Shown here: positions 9,365 through 18,293 of the stretch, piece by piece
Position numbering within the stretch: the first letter of the stretch is position 1
How the letters are laid out: each line of letters starts with the position of its first letter
NCBI RefSeq assembly: GCF_000943545.1
Contig: NZ_JTHP01000016.1
Span: forward strand, 1-64,000
DNA length: 64,000 bases
From: Paenibacillus terrae
GTDB lineage: Bacteria > Bacillota > Bacilli > Paenibacillales > Paenibacillaceae
Reading direction: 5' to 3'
Notes under the pieces: model-generated
Told to the model about the DNA's origin: nothing
What the model saw: the letters and a program-made list of their open reading frames with translations, nothing else
Database searches by the model: none
Position numbers and translations under genes: made by a program

Positions 9365-9372
9365 TTCGACAA
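9365..9372 (-). promoter_or_regulatory. Spo0A (0A) box downstream of the abrB promoter
   Basis: TTGTCGAA on the minus strand matches the 0A octamer fully. It lies roughly 15-23 bases after the expected transcription start, the same arrangement by which Spo0A-P represses abrB in B. subtilis. Confidence 0.75.
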
Positions 9373-9394
9373 ATTTTTCTCTTTTCTGATATTT

Positions 9395-9423
9395 ACTATA
9401 CCAACGATTCCCAAAACAGTCAA
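9395..9423 (-). promoter_or_regulatory. Sigma-A promoter of abrB
   Basis: On the minus strand TTGACT (9423-9418) and TATAGT (9400-9395) are 17 bases apart. The start codon lies about 75 bases downstream. Confidence 0.8.
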
Positions 9424-9520
9424 CCTTAAAAATTTACTAACAGGTTAATTATGCAAAAGTATTTAGAATAAAGAGCATGATGCGTGTGTATTACCTTATT
9501 TTATTGATGATTTAAGCCAT

Positions 9521-9580
9521 TTGTCGATTTGGAAATGTCGAAAATCTATAATTCGACATATTACGACATATTATGTCGAA
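9521..9580. promoter_or_regulatory. Cluster of five 0A-box-like sites
   Basis: Within 60 bases are TTGTCGAT (9521), ATGTCGAA (9535), TTCGACAT (9552, reverse), TACGACAT (9563, reverse) and ATGTCGAA (9573). The last part forms an inverted repeat, TTCGACAT facing ATGTCGAA. The cluster sits 70-130 bases before the HD-domain gene and about 100 bases upstream of the abrB promoter. It may be a Spo0A control region for one or both; binding is not shown. Confidence 0.5.
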
Positions 9581-9648
9581 TGAAGGAGATCGTTTAGGAT
9601 TTTATTGTATCTTAATCCATTATTCAGAATATTAAAGGAGCTGATATC

Positions 9649-10932
9649 TTGCACCAGCCACTCAGTGAAGAAAAAGTTTTTAAGGACCCGGTACATAACT
9701 ATATCCATGTTCAGGATACAGTGATATGGCGTTTGATCAATACTCCAGAGTTCCAACGCTTGCGCCGCATTCGGCAGTTGGGTACATCTTATCTTACGTT
9801 TCATGGAGCGGAGCATAGCCGTTTTTCGCATTCGCTAGGTGTGTACGAGATTACACGGCGTATTATTTCCCAATTTGAACGCGACGAATTTTCGGATTGG
9901 CCGAAGGAAGAAAGTTTAGTCGCGCTGTGTGCGGCTTTGTTGCACGATGTGGGGCATGGCCCGTTTTCCCATTCCATAGAAGAAGCCTTTCATATGAACC
10001 ACGAGGATTGGACATGCCGGATTGTATTGGGGAATACGGAGATTAACGCTGTGCTGAGGCAAGTCGATGAGGAGCTTCCGACGAAGGTGGCTGCGGTCAT
10101 TGCCAAAACGTATGACAAGCCAATTGTCGTTAACCTGATCACAAGCCCATTGGATGCAGACCGTATGGATTATTTGCTGCGGGATGCCCACTCGACTGGA
10201 GTCAATTATGGCACCATTGATCTGGATCGTATTTTACGGCTGCTGCGTCCTCATAATGGAAGAATTGTTGTGAAGGAGTCAGGTATGCATGCGGTAGAGG
10301 ATTATCTGATGTCACGCTATCAGATGTATTGGCAAATTTATTTTCATCCTGTAACGCGCAGCTCGGAAATTTTATTGCGTAAGATTTTCAAGCGGGCGAA
10401 GGAGCTGTTTAGAAACGGATATGAGTTTAGTTTTCTGCTGGAACCGTTGCCGGATCTCTTTCGGGGGGAGCTTACGGTGGAACAATATTTGATGCTCGAC
10501 GAATCTTTGATTCAGACAGTATTCAGTCAGTGGAAACAGGAAAAGGACGAGATTTTAAGTGATTTGAGCGCCCGTTTTATGGATCGTAAGCTGTATAAAT
10601 ATGTAGAGATTGAAAATATGGATACAGATACCATTGACGACATTCGGACAGCGTTGCAGCAGGTTGGTTTGCATCCCGAATATGATCTGGAAATTGATTT
10701 TCCGACGGATCTTCCTTATGATGTGTTTCGGCAGGGTGGCTCGACGGACAACCAGATTTTACTGCTTGGACGTAAAGGAGAAGTGAGAGAAATTTCCGAA
10801 GTATCGGAAATTGTGCGCTCCATTAGCGGTATTCACCGGGGTAAATATCACATGTACTATCCCCAAAACAAATTGGATGGGGTAAAGGACAAGCTTCCTG
10901 CCGAAATAAGGAATTATTTTGTCAAACAATAG
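9649..10932 (+). CDS. HD-domain phosphohydrolase (YwfO-like)
   Basis: A 427-residue protein of the HD superfamily, similar in layout to Bacillus YwfO and dGTPase-like proteins. The opening FKDPVHNYI is typical. Metal ligands are visible as H56 (in AEHSRFSHS), the pair H99-D100 in LLHDVGHGPFSH, and an aspartate in SPLDADRMDYLL. Likely substrate is a nucleoside triphosphate, but this cannot be read from sequence. TTG start after AAAGGAG with an eight-base spacer. It occupies the place where B. subtilis has metS, between abrB and tatD. The upstream 0A-box-like cluster suggests transition-state control. Confidence 0.82.
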   Translation: MHQPLSEEKVFKDPVHNYIHVQDTVIWRLINTPEFQRLRRIRQLGTSYLTFHGAEHSRFSHSLGVYEITRRIISQFERDEFSDWPKEESLVALCAALLHDVGHGPFSHSIEEAFHMNHEDWTCRIVLGNTEINAVLRQVDEELPTKVAAVIAKTYDKPIVVNLITSPLDADRMDYLLRDAHSTGVNYGTIDLDRILRLLRPHNGRIVVKESGMHAVEDYLMSRYQMYWQIYFHPVTRSSEILLRKIFKRAKELFRNGYEFSFLLEPLPDLFRGELTVEQYLMLDESLIQTVFSQWKQEKDEILSDLSARFMDRKLYKYVEIENMDTDTIDDIRTALQQVGLHPEYDLEIDFPTDLPYDVFRQGGSTDNQILLLGRKGEVREISEVSEIVRSISGIHRGKYHMYYPQNKLDGVKDKLPAEIRNYFVKQ

Positions 10933-10973
10933 ACAAATGTATGCCAATAAAAGTAAATAAGGGGACATGAATT

Positions 10974-11744
10974 TTGAATTTATTTGACACTCATACCCAT
11001 CTGGATGCGCCGCAATTTGACGAAGATCGGGAAGAAGTTATAGCACGTGCTGTCGAAGCGGGAGTAACCCGCATGATTAATATCGGATTTAATCGTGAGA
11101 CGATTCCATCCACGATGAAATTAGCTGAGACGTATGATTTTATTTATGCGGCGATTGGATGGCACCCACAGGATGCGATTACGATGCAGGAGGGAGATAT
11201 GGAATGGATTGCATCGTTATGCAGTCATAAGAAAGTCGTGGCGATCGGGGAGATTGGTCTGGATTATTATTGGGACACATCACCGAAGGATGTACAGCAT
11301 CGGGTGCTACGCAACCAGATTGGACTGGCTCGTGAGCTGAACATGCCAATTGTCATCCATAACCGGGATGCGCATGAAGATATTGTTAAGATTTTGCGTG
11401 AAGAAAAAGCGAGTGAGGTTGGCGGAGTCATGCATTCCTTTTCCGGAAGCTGGGAGACGGCTAAAATGGTGCTGGATATGGGCTTTCACCTCTCTTTTGG
11501 CGGGCCAATAACGTTCAAAAATGCTAAGCAGCCAAAGGAGGTACTCGCACAGGTGCCGCTGGACCGTCTGCTCATTGAAACGGACGCTCCCTACCTAACG
11601 CCTCATCCGTTCCGCGGGAAGCGAAATGAGTCCGCACACGTGGGACTGGTCGCAGAGGCGGCTGCCCAAATCAAGGGAATTACGGTGGAGGAATTAGTGT
11701 CAATAACGACCCAAAATGCCTTGGGACGATTTGACATTAAGTGA
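10974..11744 (+). CDS. tatD: TatD-family metal-dependent hydrolase/DNase
   Basis: A 256-residue TIM-barrel hydrolase. Metal and catalytic residues are in place: THTHLD (6-11), the glutamate of IGEIGLDYYW, IVIHNRDAHEDI, MHSFSG and ETDAPYLTP. TatD enzymes act as 3'-5' exonucleases or related hydrolases; B. subtilis YabD is the syntenic match. TTG start at 10974 with AGGGGA about seven bases upstream; an out-of-frame ATG just before it is not the start. Forty bases separate it from the HD gene, so the two may be co-transcribed. Confidence 0.92.
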   Translation: MNLFDTHTHLDAPQFDEDREEVIARAVEAGVTRMINIGFNRETIPSTMKLAETYDFIYAAIGWHPQDAITMQEGDMEWIASLCSHKKVVAIGEIGLDYYWDTSPKDVQHRVLRNQIGLARELNMPIVIHNRDAHEDIVKILREEKASEVGGVMHSFSGSWETAKMVLDMGFHLSFGGPITFKNAKQPKEVLAQVPLDRLLIETDAPYLTPHPFRGKRNESAHVGLVAEAAAQIKGITVEELVSITTQNALGRFDIK

Positions 11745-11866
11745 AAAAGTGAAGAAATCGATCAAAATAAAGAGATAGACGAAGCTAATCATGAATTTGT
11801 TGCAGGAAACTCAAGAATATTACAATATTTTAACCGAATATTTTGAAAAATGTACTTGAAACCTGC

Positions 11867-11896
11867 TTTACAACATGCATAGAAACAGGATATCAT
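11867..11896 (+). promoter_or_regulatory. Probable sigma-A promoter of the riboswitch transcript
   Basis: TTTACA (11867-11872) and TATCAT (11891-11896) are 18 bases apart. Transcription would begin near 11903, about 30 bases before the riboswitch. Confidence 0.5.
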
Positions 11897-11934
11897 CTTT
11901 TCAGTGAATTGTTGTTTGAGTGTAAACATCAACA

Positions 11935-12232
11935 GCTCATTTCATGAACCAGTCTCGCTGAGTCCCTTTTACAGGGAACGGGGGAACCGATATGGCTTAC
12001 AGTACGTCCGGCGTATGGCAAGAAGGGAGCGTCTCTTCCGCCAGCCGGCTCGACCGAAATTCTTTCCCGGATGGGATTGAACAGGTGGAGGGGCCGTATT
12101 TCGATTTCTTTCTGGGTCTTCGGGGTGAATGTGAAGGCGACCGCCATGAGCGGTTGACCCAAGCTAGGGCGTCTCTCTACGTCCGAACCCGACAGCTAAC
12201 CCCGTAAGCGTAACAAGAGAGAAGCCATCTCG
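11935..12232 (+). ncRNA. Cyclic-di-AMP riboswitch (ydaO/yuaA type)
   Basis: The 5' part has CGCTGAGTCCC then a GGGAACGGGGGAACC block (to 11988), and the middle a CGGGGTGAAT block (about 12121). The 3' part has GACCCAAGCTAGGG followed by the hallmark CCGACAGCTAACCCCGTAAG, then CGT (about 12187-12210). These are conserved blocks of the ydaO motif, which binds c-di-AMP and usually turns expression off. An unusually long segment of about 130 bases separates the first two blocks. A terminator lies downstream and a 3D-domain cell-wall gene follows, a known association of this class. The open frame crossing the element is not a gene. Ends are approximate. Confidence 0.92.
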
Positions 12233-12266
12233 TGCATGATTTTTCCGCATATTCGCACATGCCGGA

Positions 12267-12309
12267 AGCCACGAAAGAGCTCTCTAGTCTCTTTCTCTGG
12301 CTTTTTTTG
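12267..12309 (+). terminator. Riboswitch-controlled terminator
   Basis: AGCCACGAAAGAG pairs with CTCTTTCTCTGGCT (one internal mismatch) around a nine-base loop, followed by a T-run. The upstream GAGAGAAG segment could pair with part of this stem to form an antiterminator, which is inference. Confidence 0.85.
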
Positions 12310-12363
12310 TTGTGAATAAAAGAAAATCTGTCATCATACTGTGATTAAACAGGGGAGGACAGC

Positions 12364-12420
12364 ATGCCGCGAAGACGGGTACATGGTGCAGGACAGTCGC
12401 ATTACGGGCTTGTCTTGTAG
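12364..12420 (+). CDS. Possible 18-residue leader micro-ORF
   Basis: ATG at 12364 has GGGGAGGA five bases upstream and runs 18 codons to TAG. It lies between the riboswitch terminator and the 3D-domain gene. It is basic at the start (PRRR) and otherwise unremarkable. The strong ribosome site is the only support; it may be a chance frame or a leader peptide. Confidence 0.25.
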   Translation: MPRRRVHGAGQSHYGLVL

Positions 12421-12495
12421 AAAATCTGTTATAGTCACGTCAATCTCAACTATGTCTTACTCCAGACGGCGGGCTATGTAAGGAGGACGGAGGAA

Positions 12496-13644
12496 ATGGG
12501 CATTTTCCAAAAAGAGGAGACCCATGAGTCACGCTCATCCAGCATGTCTTACGTATTGCGTTGGAAGCAAGAAAATGTGCGCCAGGCTGCTTTGGTTGCT
12601 ATTTTTCTAATCGCACTAACGATTATGATTTCAATTCTGGTGTACACTGAATCTAAAAAACAGGTCTTTTTTGTCATCGATGGTAAGGCATCTGCGGTAG
12701 AAACCCGACAATCCCAGCTCCAAGATTTGCTCAAAGAGCATTCTATTTCACTTCAGCCGCATGATACGGTTTCGATGCCGCTGAACGGAGCAGTACAGGA
12801 TGGGGATCGCGTAGTCATCAAACGTGCCAATCAGGTCAAAGTATCCTCAGCCAATGAGACGAAAAAATTGTACACAACAGAAAATACAGTAGAGGGTGCC
12901 ATTCGCACCTCGGGCTATAAATTATCGTCAAATGATAAAGTTTATCCTGCTCTGGATGCTTCTGTTTCGTCTAACATGGACATAAAAATCATCCGTGTGA
13001 AGAAACAGCAGGTCGAACAGAAGCAACAGGTACCTTATCAGGTCATCAAAACGGCCGATCCAAGTCTTTATAAAGGCGATAATCGGGTCATCCAAAGCGG
13101 TAAAACGGGTGTTGTGGTCCAGCATGTTCAAAAGGTATACCATGACGGAAAATTGGTATCCAAGCAGCTGGTAAACAAGGAAGTCGCGCAGAATCGTGTG
13201 GATAAGGTGATTGCGGTAGGAACGAAGAAAAAGCCGGTCGTTCTGGCTGCTTCCGTCGGTCCTGAAGATGCCGTTAAGGCAACACGGGTTAGTTCGGACA
13301 ATGCTGTCCGTAAAGCAGGTGTGAATTTTAAATATAACAAAGTATTACAAAACGTCTCCATGACGGCGTATTCGTCACAGGAGCCAGGTATCGGTACACG
13401 TACCGCATCCGGCACGCGTGTCACGGAAGGACGCACCATCGCTGTCGATCCGAGTGTGATTCCAATCGGCTGGTGGGTGTATATTGAAGGGGTGGGCTTC
13501 CGCCGTGCGGAGGATACCGGTGGCGCAATTAAAGGCCACAAAATCGATGTGTATTATGAGAGTTTGAGTCAAGCCAATCAGTTTGGTCGGAAGCACGGTA
13601 AAACCGTATATGTGATTGGACCAGTGAAGCCTGAAATGAACTAA
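12496..13644 (+). CDS. yabE: YabE-like cell-wall protein with DUF348, G5 and 3D domains
   Basis: A 382-residue envelope protein related to resuscitation-promoting factors. It has a cytoplasmic N-terminus, one membrane segment (about 32-52), two DUF348 modules (about 57-165), a G5 domain (about 170-250) and a C-terminal 3D domain (about 285-375). The 3D signature is clear: VDPSVIPIGWWVYIEG, then AEDTGGAIKG and KIDVYY with the conserved aspartates. It likely trims or cleaves peptidoglycan during outgrowth or growth. AAGGAGG and GGAGGAA precede the ATG. Expression should fall when c-di-AMP is high, through the upstream riboswitch. Confidence 0.9.
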   Translation: MGIFQKEETHESRSSSMSYVLRWKQENVRQAALVAIFLIALTIMISILVYTESKKQVFFVIDGKASAVETRQSQLQDLLKEHSISLQPHDTVSMPLNGAVQDGDRVVIKRANQVKVSSANETKKLYTTENTVEGAIRTSGYKLSSNDKVYPALDASVSSNMDIKIIRVKKQQVEQKQQVPYQVIKTADPSLYKGDNRVIQSGKTGVVVQHVQKVYHDGKLVSKQLVNKEVAQNRVDKVIAVGTKKKPVVLAASVGPEDAVKATRVSSDNAVRKAGVNFKYNKVLQNVSMTAYSSQEPGIGTRTASGTRVTEGRTIAVDPSVIPIGWWVYIEGVGFRRAEDTGGAIKGHKIDVYYESLSQANQFGRKHGKTVYVIGPVKPEMN

Positions 13645-13703
13645 AAACGTGTTGTATATGTTTAGGGCAATGCGATAGTATTAACATCATAGTTATGCAT
13701 GCT

Positions 13704-13735
13704 AAGAAGAGGATACCCTCTTCTTATTTTGTTTT
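13704..13735 (+). terminator. Rho-independent terminator after yabE
   Basis: AAGAAGAGG pairs with CCTCTTCTT around a four-base loop, followed by a T-rich stretch. Confidence 0.8.
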
Positions 13736-13790
13736 CAAAAGCTGGGAAAGATGAATATAGCTGACTGTGTAGCAGTGGAGGGAAACGCAA

Positions 13791-15228
<1,438 letters not shown>

Positions 15229-15373
15229 CCTGACGCACGAGCTATCGCTTAGCAGCAGTCAGAGAGTCTCTGGTTGCGCTTTGCACGGTTGTGGCTGGTT
15301 TGTATAAGCTCTTGAGCATGATAAGGAACCAAACTGTGCATTCACCCATACGATATGGGAGGGGTGATACAGT

Positions 15374-16273
15374 GTGATGATTTTAGGAGACTTGGTCGTT
15401 CGAAAATCGTATGGCGGAGATGTCACGTTTCGCGTTGAGGACATCCAGCGGGATAAAGCGATCATTAAAGGGACGGAATTTCGGCTGCTTGCCGATTCCC
15501 CTGTGAACGATCTGGTCAAGGTGCCTGCAGACCAGATTAGCAGTAAGACACGGCAGGCCCATATTAAGGCGGATGAGTCTCTCAATCTGTTGCAGCAGGC
15601 ACGGCAGAAGCAAGCAGCCCGCAGTCAGGCGGCTTTGATCGGGGAGTGGAGTGATCCGGTGGAGTCGACGTATTTTGAAATGCCCGGCAAGGTACTTCAT
15701 CTGGATGGGGACCCCGGTTATTTGAAAAAATGTCTCAGCTTATATGAGCAGCTTCGCGTTCCTGCAGAGGGACATCATGTTCACGAATCAGCTATGGCCG
15801 ACACGTTGTATCGGCTGCTTCCCCGTATTCGCCCGGATATCGTAGTCATTACCGGACATGACGGGGTATTGAAGCAGCCGCAGTCTTATGATTTATATAG
15901 CCTGAAAAGCTATAAAAATTCGCAAAATTTTGTGGCGGCGATCCAGGTAGCGAGACAATATGAACGTCATCTGGATTCATTGACGATTGTGGCGGGAGCG
16001 TGTCAGTCCCATTTTGAAGCGCTGCTGCGTGCAGGAGCGAACTTTGCCAGCTCACCAGGGCGTATCCTGATTCACGCGCTGGACCCGGTATATGTGGCTG
16101 CCAAGGCTGCCTTTACGTCCATCCGTGATACAGTCAACATGGGCGACTTGTTTCATCAGACGATCAGTGGCAGCCGTGGAGTGGGTGGTATCGAAACCCG
16201 GGGAAGCTATCGTATCGGTCTGCCGAAGCTGGAAAATTTGTCGACTCTTAAAGTAACGCCTTCCGCAATCTAA
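15374..16273 (+). CDS. yabG: Sporulation-specific protease YabG
   Basis: A 299-residue member of the YabG (U57) family, made in the mother cell, which cleaves spore coat proteins. The N-terminal part (LGDLVVRKSYGGDVTF) is a small beta domain. Likely catalytic parts are the histidine in VITGHDG and the cysteine in VAGACQSHFEALL; the family is thought to act as a cysteine protease. GTG 15374 is nine bases after AGGGG; ATG 15377 directly after it is an equal candidate. A strong terminator follows. Confidence 0.93.
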   Translation: MMILGDLVVRKSYGGDVTFRVEDIQRDKAIIKGTEFRLLADSPVNDLVKVPADQISSKTRQAHIKADESLNLLQQARQKQAARSQAALIGEWSDPVESTYFEMPGKVLHLDGDPGYLKKCLSLYEQLRVPAEGHHVHESAMADTLYRLLPRIRPDIVVITGHDGVLKQPQSYDLYSLKSYKNSQNFVAAIQVARQYERHLDSLTIVAGACQSHFEALLRAGANFASSPGRILIHALDPVYVAAKAAFTSIRDTVNMGDLFHQTISGSRGVGGIETRGSYRIGLPKLENLSTLKVTPSAI

Positions 16274-16306
16274 GGTTTGAACCTGTTAAATAGGATTTAT
16301 CTGGAT

Positions 16307-16334
16307 AAAAAGCCTCTGGGTACAGGGGCTTTTT
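16307..16334 (+). terminator. Rho-independent terminator after yabG
   Basis: AAAAAGCCTCT pairs with AGGGGCTTTTT (one G-U pair) around a six-base loop. Confidence 0.85.
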
Positions 16335-16375
16335 GGCATTTTTATACGCATTATTCCTGTTCGCAAAAAATTAAA

Positions 16376-16405
16376 TTGACAACTTATTTTTCGTGTTGAT
16401 ATAAT
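16376..16405 (+). promoter_or_regulatory. Distal promoter of veg
   Basis: TTGACA (16376-16381) and TATAAT (16400-16405) are both perfect hexamers, 18 bases apart. Confidence 0.7.
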
Positions 16406-16417
16406 ATTTAGCTTGAT

Positions 16418-16446
16418 TTGACATTGTCTCTAAAATTCGTTATAAT
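16418..16446 (+). promoter_or_regulatory. Proximal promoter of veg
   Basis: TTGACA (16418-16423) and TATAAT (16441-16446) are perfect hexamers with the ideal 17-base spacing. The veg ATG is about 28 bases beyond. Confidence 0.92.
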
Positions 16447-16474
16447 GGACAAGGAAAGAGGTGGTCGTTAGGCA

Positions 16475-16753
16475 ATGGCTAAAAATACGCTGTTGGAAAT
16501 CAAACGCAGTCTCGACGCACATGTAGGGCAAAAAATTTTGCTGCGGGCTAACGGCGGACGCCGTAAGACCGTCGAACGAACTGGTGTCTTGGAAGAAACG
16601 TACCCTTCTGTTTTTATCGTCAAGCTGGATCAGGAGCAACAAACGTTCAAACGTGTCTCCTACAGCTATGCTGACATTCTTACCGAGTCGGTGGAAGTTA
16701 CTGTATATGATCCCGACTCCCATACAAGTGTCGAATGTTTTGACACACCTTAA
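16475..16753 (+). CDS. veg: Veg protein
   Basis: A 92-residue protein of the Veg family. In B. subtilis, Veg is abundant and promotes biofilm formation by opposing SinR. The core [20 protein letters not shown] and [19 protein letters not shown] is conserved and suggests a small beta-barrel. It is preceded by two consensus sigma-A promoters and followed by a terminator, so it is a strong monocistronic unit. The partner of Veg is not established. Confidence 0.93.
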   Translation: MAKNTLLEIKRSLDAHVGQKILLRANGGRRKTVERTGVLEETYPSVFIVKLDQEQQTFKRVSYSYADILTESVEVTVYDPDSHTSVECFDTP

Positions 16754-16789
16754 TTGATTTTATGTAATCTATACCGGCTTTGCAGGTTT

Positions 16790-16828
16790 AACGGCGGCTT
16801 CGTCATTCCAAATGACGGGGCCGTTTTG
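16790..16828 (+). terminator. Rho-independent terminator after veg
   Basis: AACGGC pairs with GCCGTT and an inner GTCATT pairs with AATGAC; a T-run follows. Confidence 0.75.
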
Positions 16829-16917
16829 TATATATGGGGCAGGATGAAGCATCGCGTCTTTGCGCATACTAAGGCGGGAATGATCTTCCTTATTCCACTG
16901 TCGAAGGAGGCGTATGC

Positions 16918-17097
16918 ATGAGTCGGAGAAGACGAAGTGTCATGTCGGAAGAGCTTAAGTATGAGCTAGCTAAGGATCTTGGATTTTACGATACGGTCAA
17001 GGAAGAGGGCTGGGGAGGCATTAAGGCCAAGGATGCGGGCAATATGGTGAAGCGGGCCATTCAGCTTGCAGAGCAGGCAGCCTCCCGCAAATCGTAG
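16918..17097 (+). CDS. sspF: Small acid-soluble spore protein SspF-like
   Basis: A 59-residue protein of the alpha/beta SASP type, which coats DNA in the forespore. It begins [20 protein letters not shown], and contains the conserved [21 protein letters not shown] segment in split form (LGFYDTV, then GWGGI and [11 protein letters not shown]). AAGGAGG lies seven bases before the ATG. B. subtilis has sspF in the same slot between veg and ispE. The four arginines at positions 3-6 are unusual. A terminator follows. Confidence 0.9.
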   Translation: MSRRRRSVMSEELKYELAKDLGFYDTVKEEGWGGIKAKDAGNMVKRAIQLAEQAASRKS

Positions 17098-17126
17098 CCA
17101 TCGTTAGTGCTTCGGTAGTACTGATG

Positions 17127-17173
17127 AAAAAGCGGGGATCTCCGGTTTTATACCGGGTGGTCTCCGCTTTTTT
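17127..17173 (+). terminator. Rho-independent terminator after sspF
   Basis: AAAAAGCGG pairs with CCGCTTTTTT, with further pairing inside (CCGG with CCGG); a T-run ends it. Confidence 0.8.
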
Positions 17174-17253
17174 GAACCTCATGACTTGACACGCTGAGTC
17201 TGATATAATATGTTAAGCTGTCTTGAGGGAAAAGTTGAAGGTGGGTGAACGCC

Positions 17254-18108
17254 TTGAAAATATACGAAAAAGCACCGGCAAAAATCAATTTAATGCTTGA
17301 TGTATTACGCAAACGGGATGACGGATATCACGAGGTTGAAATGATTATGACCATGGTCGATCTGTCTGATCGTTTGACCATGTCCGAGCTACCACGTGAT
17401 ACCATTATCATTTCAAGCCAAGCCGGGTACATACCGCTAGATGAGAAAAATCTGGCTTTTCAGGCCGCGCGTCTGATTAAGGAACGTTATGATGTCTCTA
17501 CGGGCGTGCATATCCATTTGGACAAGCATATCCCGGTAGCCGCAGGGTTAGCAGGCGGAAGCAGTGATGCCGCGGCAGCGCTGCGTGGGCTGAACAAGCT
17601 GTGGAAGCTTGGCATCTCGGATGCTGAATTAAGAGTACTGGGCGCTGAGCTTGGTTCTGATGTGCCCTTCTGTATTACAGGTGGTACGTCTTTAGCGAGT
17701 GGACGCGGGGAATTGCTTAGGCCACTTCCGAATCCACCCCAATGCTGGGTCATTCTCGCGAAGCCGCCGATTAATGTATCGACGGCTGAAGTGTACGGAC
17801 GCGTCAAAGCGGATCAGATCACGCATCACCCGTCTGCCCGGCAGATGGAGCAAGCGATCCGCAACGCTTCTTTTACCGATGTATGTAATGCGCTCGGGAA
17901 TGTACTGGAGGATGTCACACTCAAGCTGTACCCGGAGGTGGAGCATCTTAAAAACTCTATGATTCGATTAGGAGCGGATGGGGTGCTGATGTCAGGCAGT
18001 GGTCCTACGGTGTTCGGGCTGGTGTCGAAGGAAGCCAAAGTACCGCGCATCTATAACGGACTCAGAGGATTCTGCAAGGATGTGTATGCAGTACGACTTC
18101 TGACCTGA
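17254..18108 (+). CDS. ispE: 4-diphosphocytidyl-2-C-methyl-D-erythritol kinase
   Basis: A 284-residue GHMP kinase of the non-mevalonate isoprenoid route. It phosphorylates CDP-methylerythritol. [12 protein letters not shown] at the N-terminus, the ATP loop [20 protein letters not shown] (about 90-109) and [13 protein letters not shown] near the end are intact. The start is TTG 17254, nine bases after AAGGTGG; a GTG at 17245 lies on the ribosome site. TTGACA at about 17184 and TATAAT near 17202 lie just upstream but too close to pair with each other, so the promoter is not clear. Confidence 0.95.
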   Translation: MKIYEKAPAKINLMLDVLRKRDDGYHEVEMIMTMVDLSDRLTMSELPRDTIIISSQAGYIPLDEKNLAFQAARLIKERYDVSTGVHIHLDKHIPVAAGLAGGSSDAAAALRGLNKLWKLGISDAELRVLGAELGSDVPFCITGGTSLASGRGELLRPLPNPPQCWVILAKPPINVSTAEVYGRVKADQITHHPSARQMEQAIRNASFTDVCNALGNVLEDVTLKLYPEVEHLKNSMIRLGADGVLMSGSGPTVFGLVSKEAKVPRIYNGLRGFCKDVYAVRLLT

Positions 18109-18153
18109 TTATGGTTATTTATTTCTAATTTTAGTGGTATTTGTTGTACAAAT

Positions 18154-18194
18154 ACGTACGAAGATGATATATTTACTATTAAATATTCGGATTT
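18154..18194. promoter_or_regulatory. Candidate PurR operator (PurBox pair) upstream of purR
   Basis: On the minus strand 18194-18182 reads AAATCCGAATATT, matching the PurBox AWWWCCGAACWWT at 12 of 13 positions. A weaker plus-strand half-box centred on CGAA (18159-18162) faces it; the two are about 15 bases apart, close to the usual 16-17. A promoter, TTGTAC (18144) and TATATT (18168) with 18-base spacing, overlaps it. This would make purR self-regulated, as in B. subtilis. Confidence 0.5.
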
Positions 18195-18293
18195 TACTAT
18201 ATCACTTACATTCCGCCAGCAGCCGGCCAGTCCGCCGGTGCTTTTACTGTACAAAGCGGGCGGCAGGAGAAGAATAGATCGCGAGGAATTGTT

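Noticed and set aside
11992..12207. Open frame of 71 codons across the riboswitch
   Set aside because: It overlaps conserved ydaO RNA blocks, has no ribosome site and its composition follows RNA structure.
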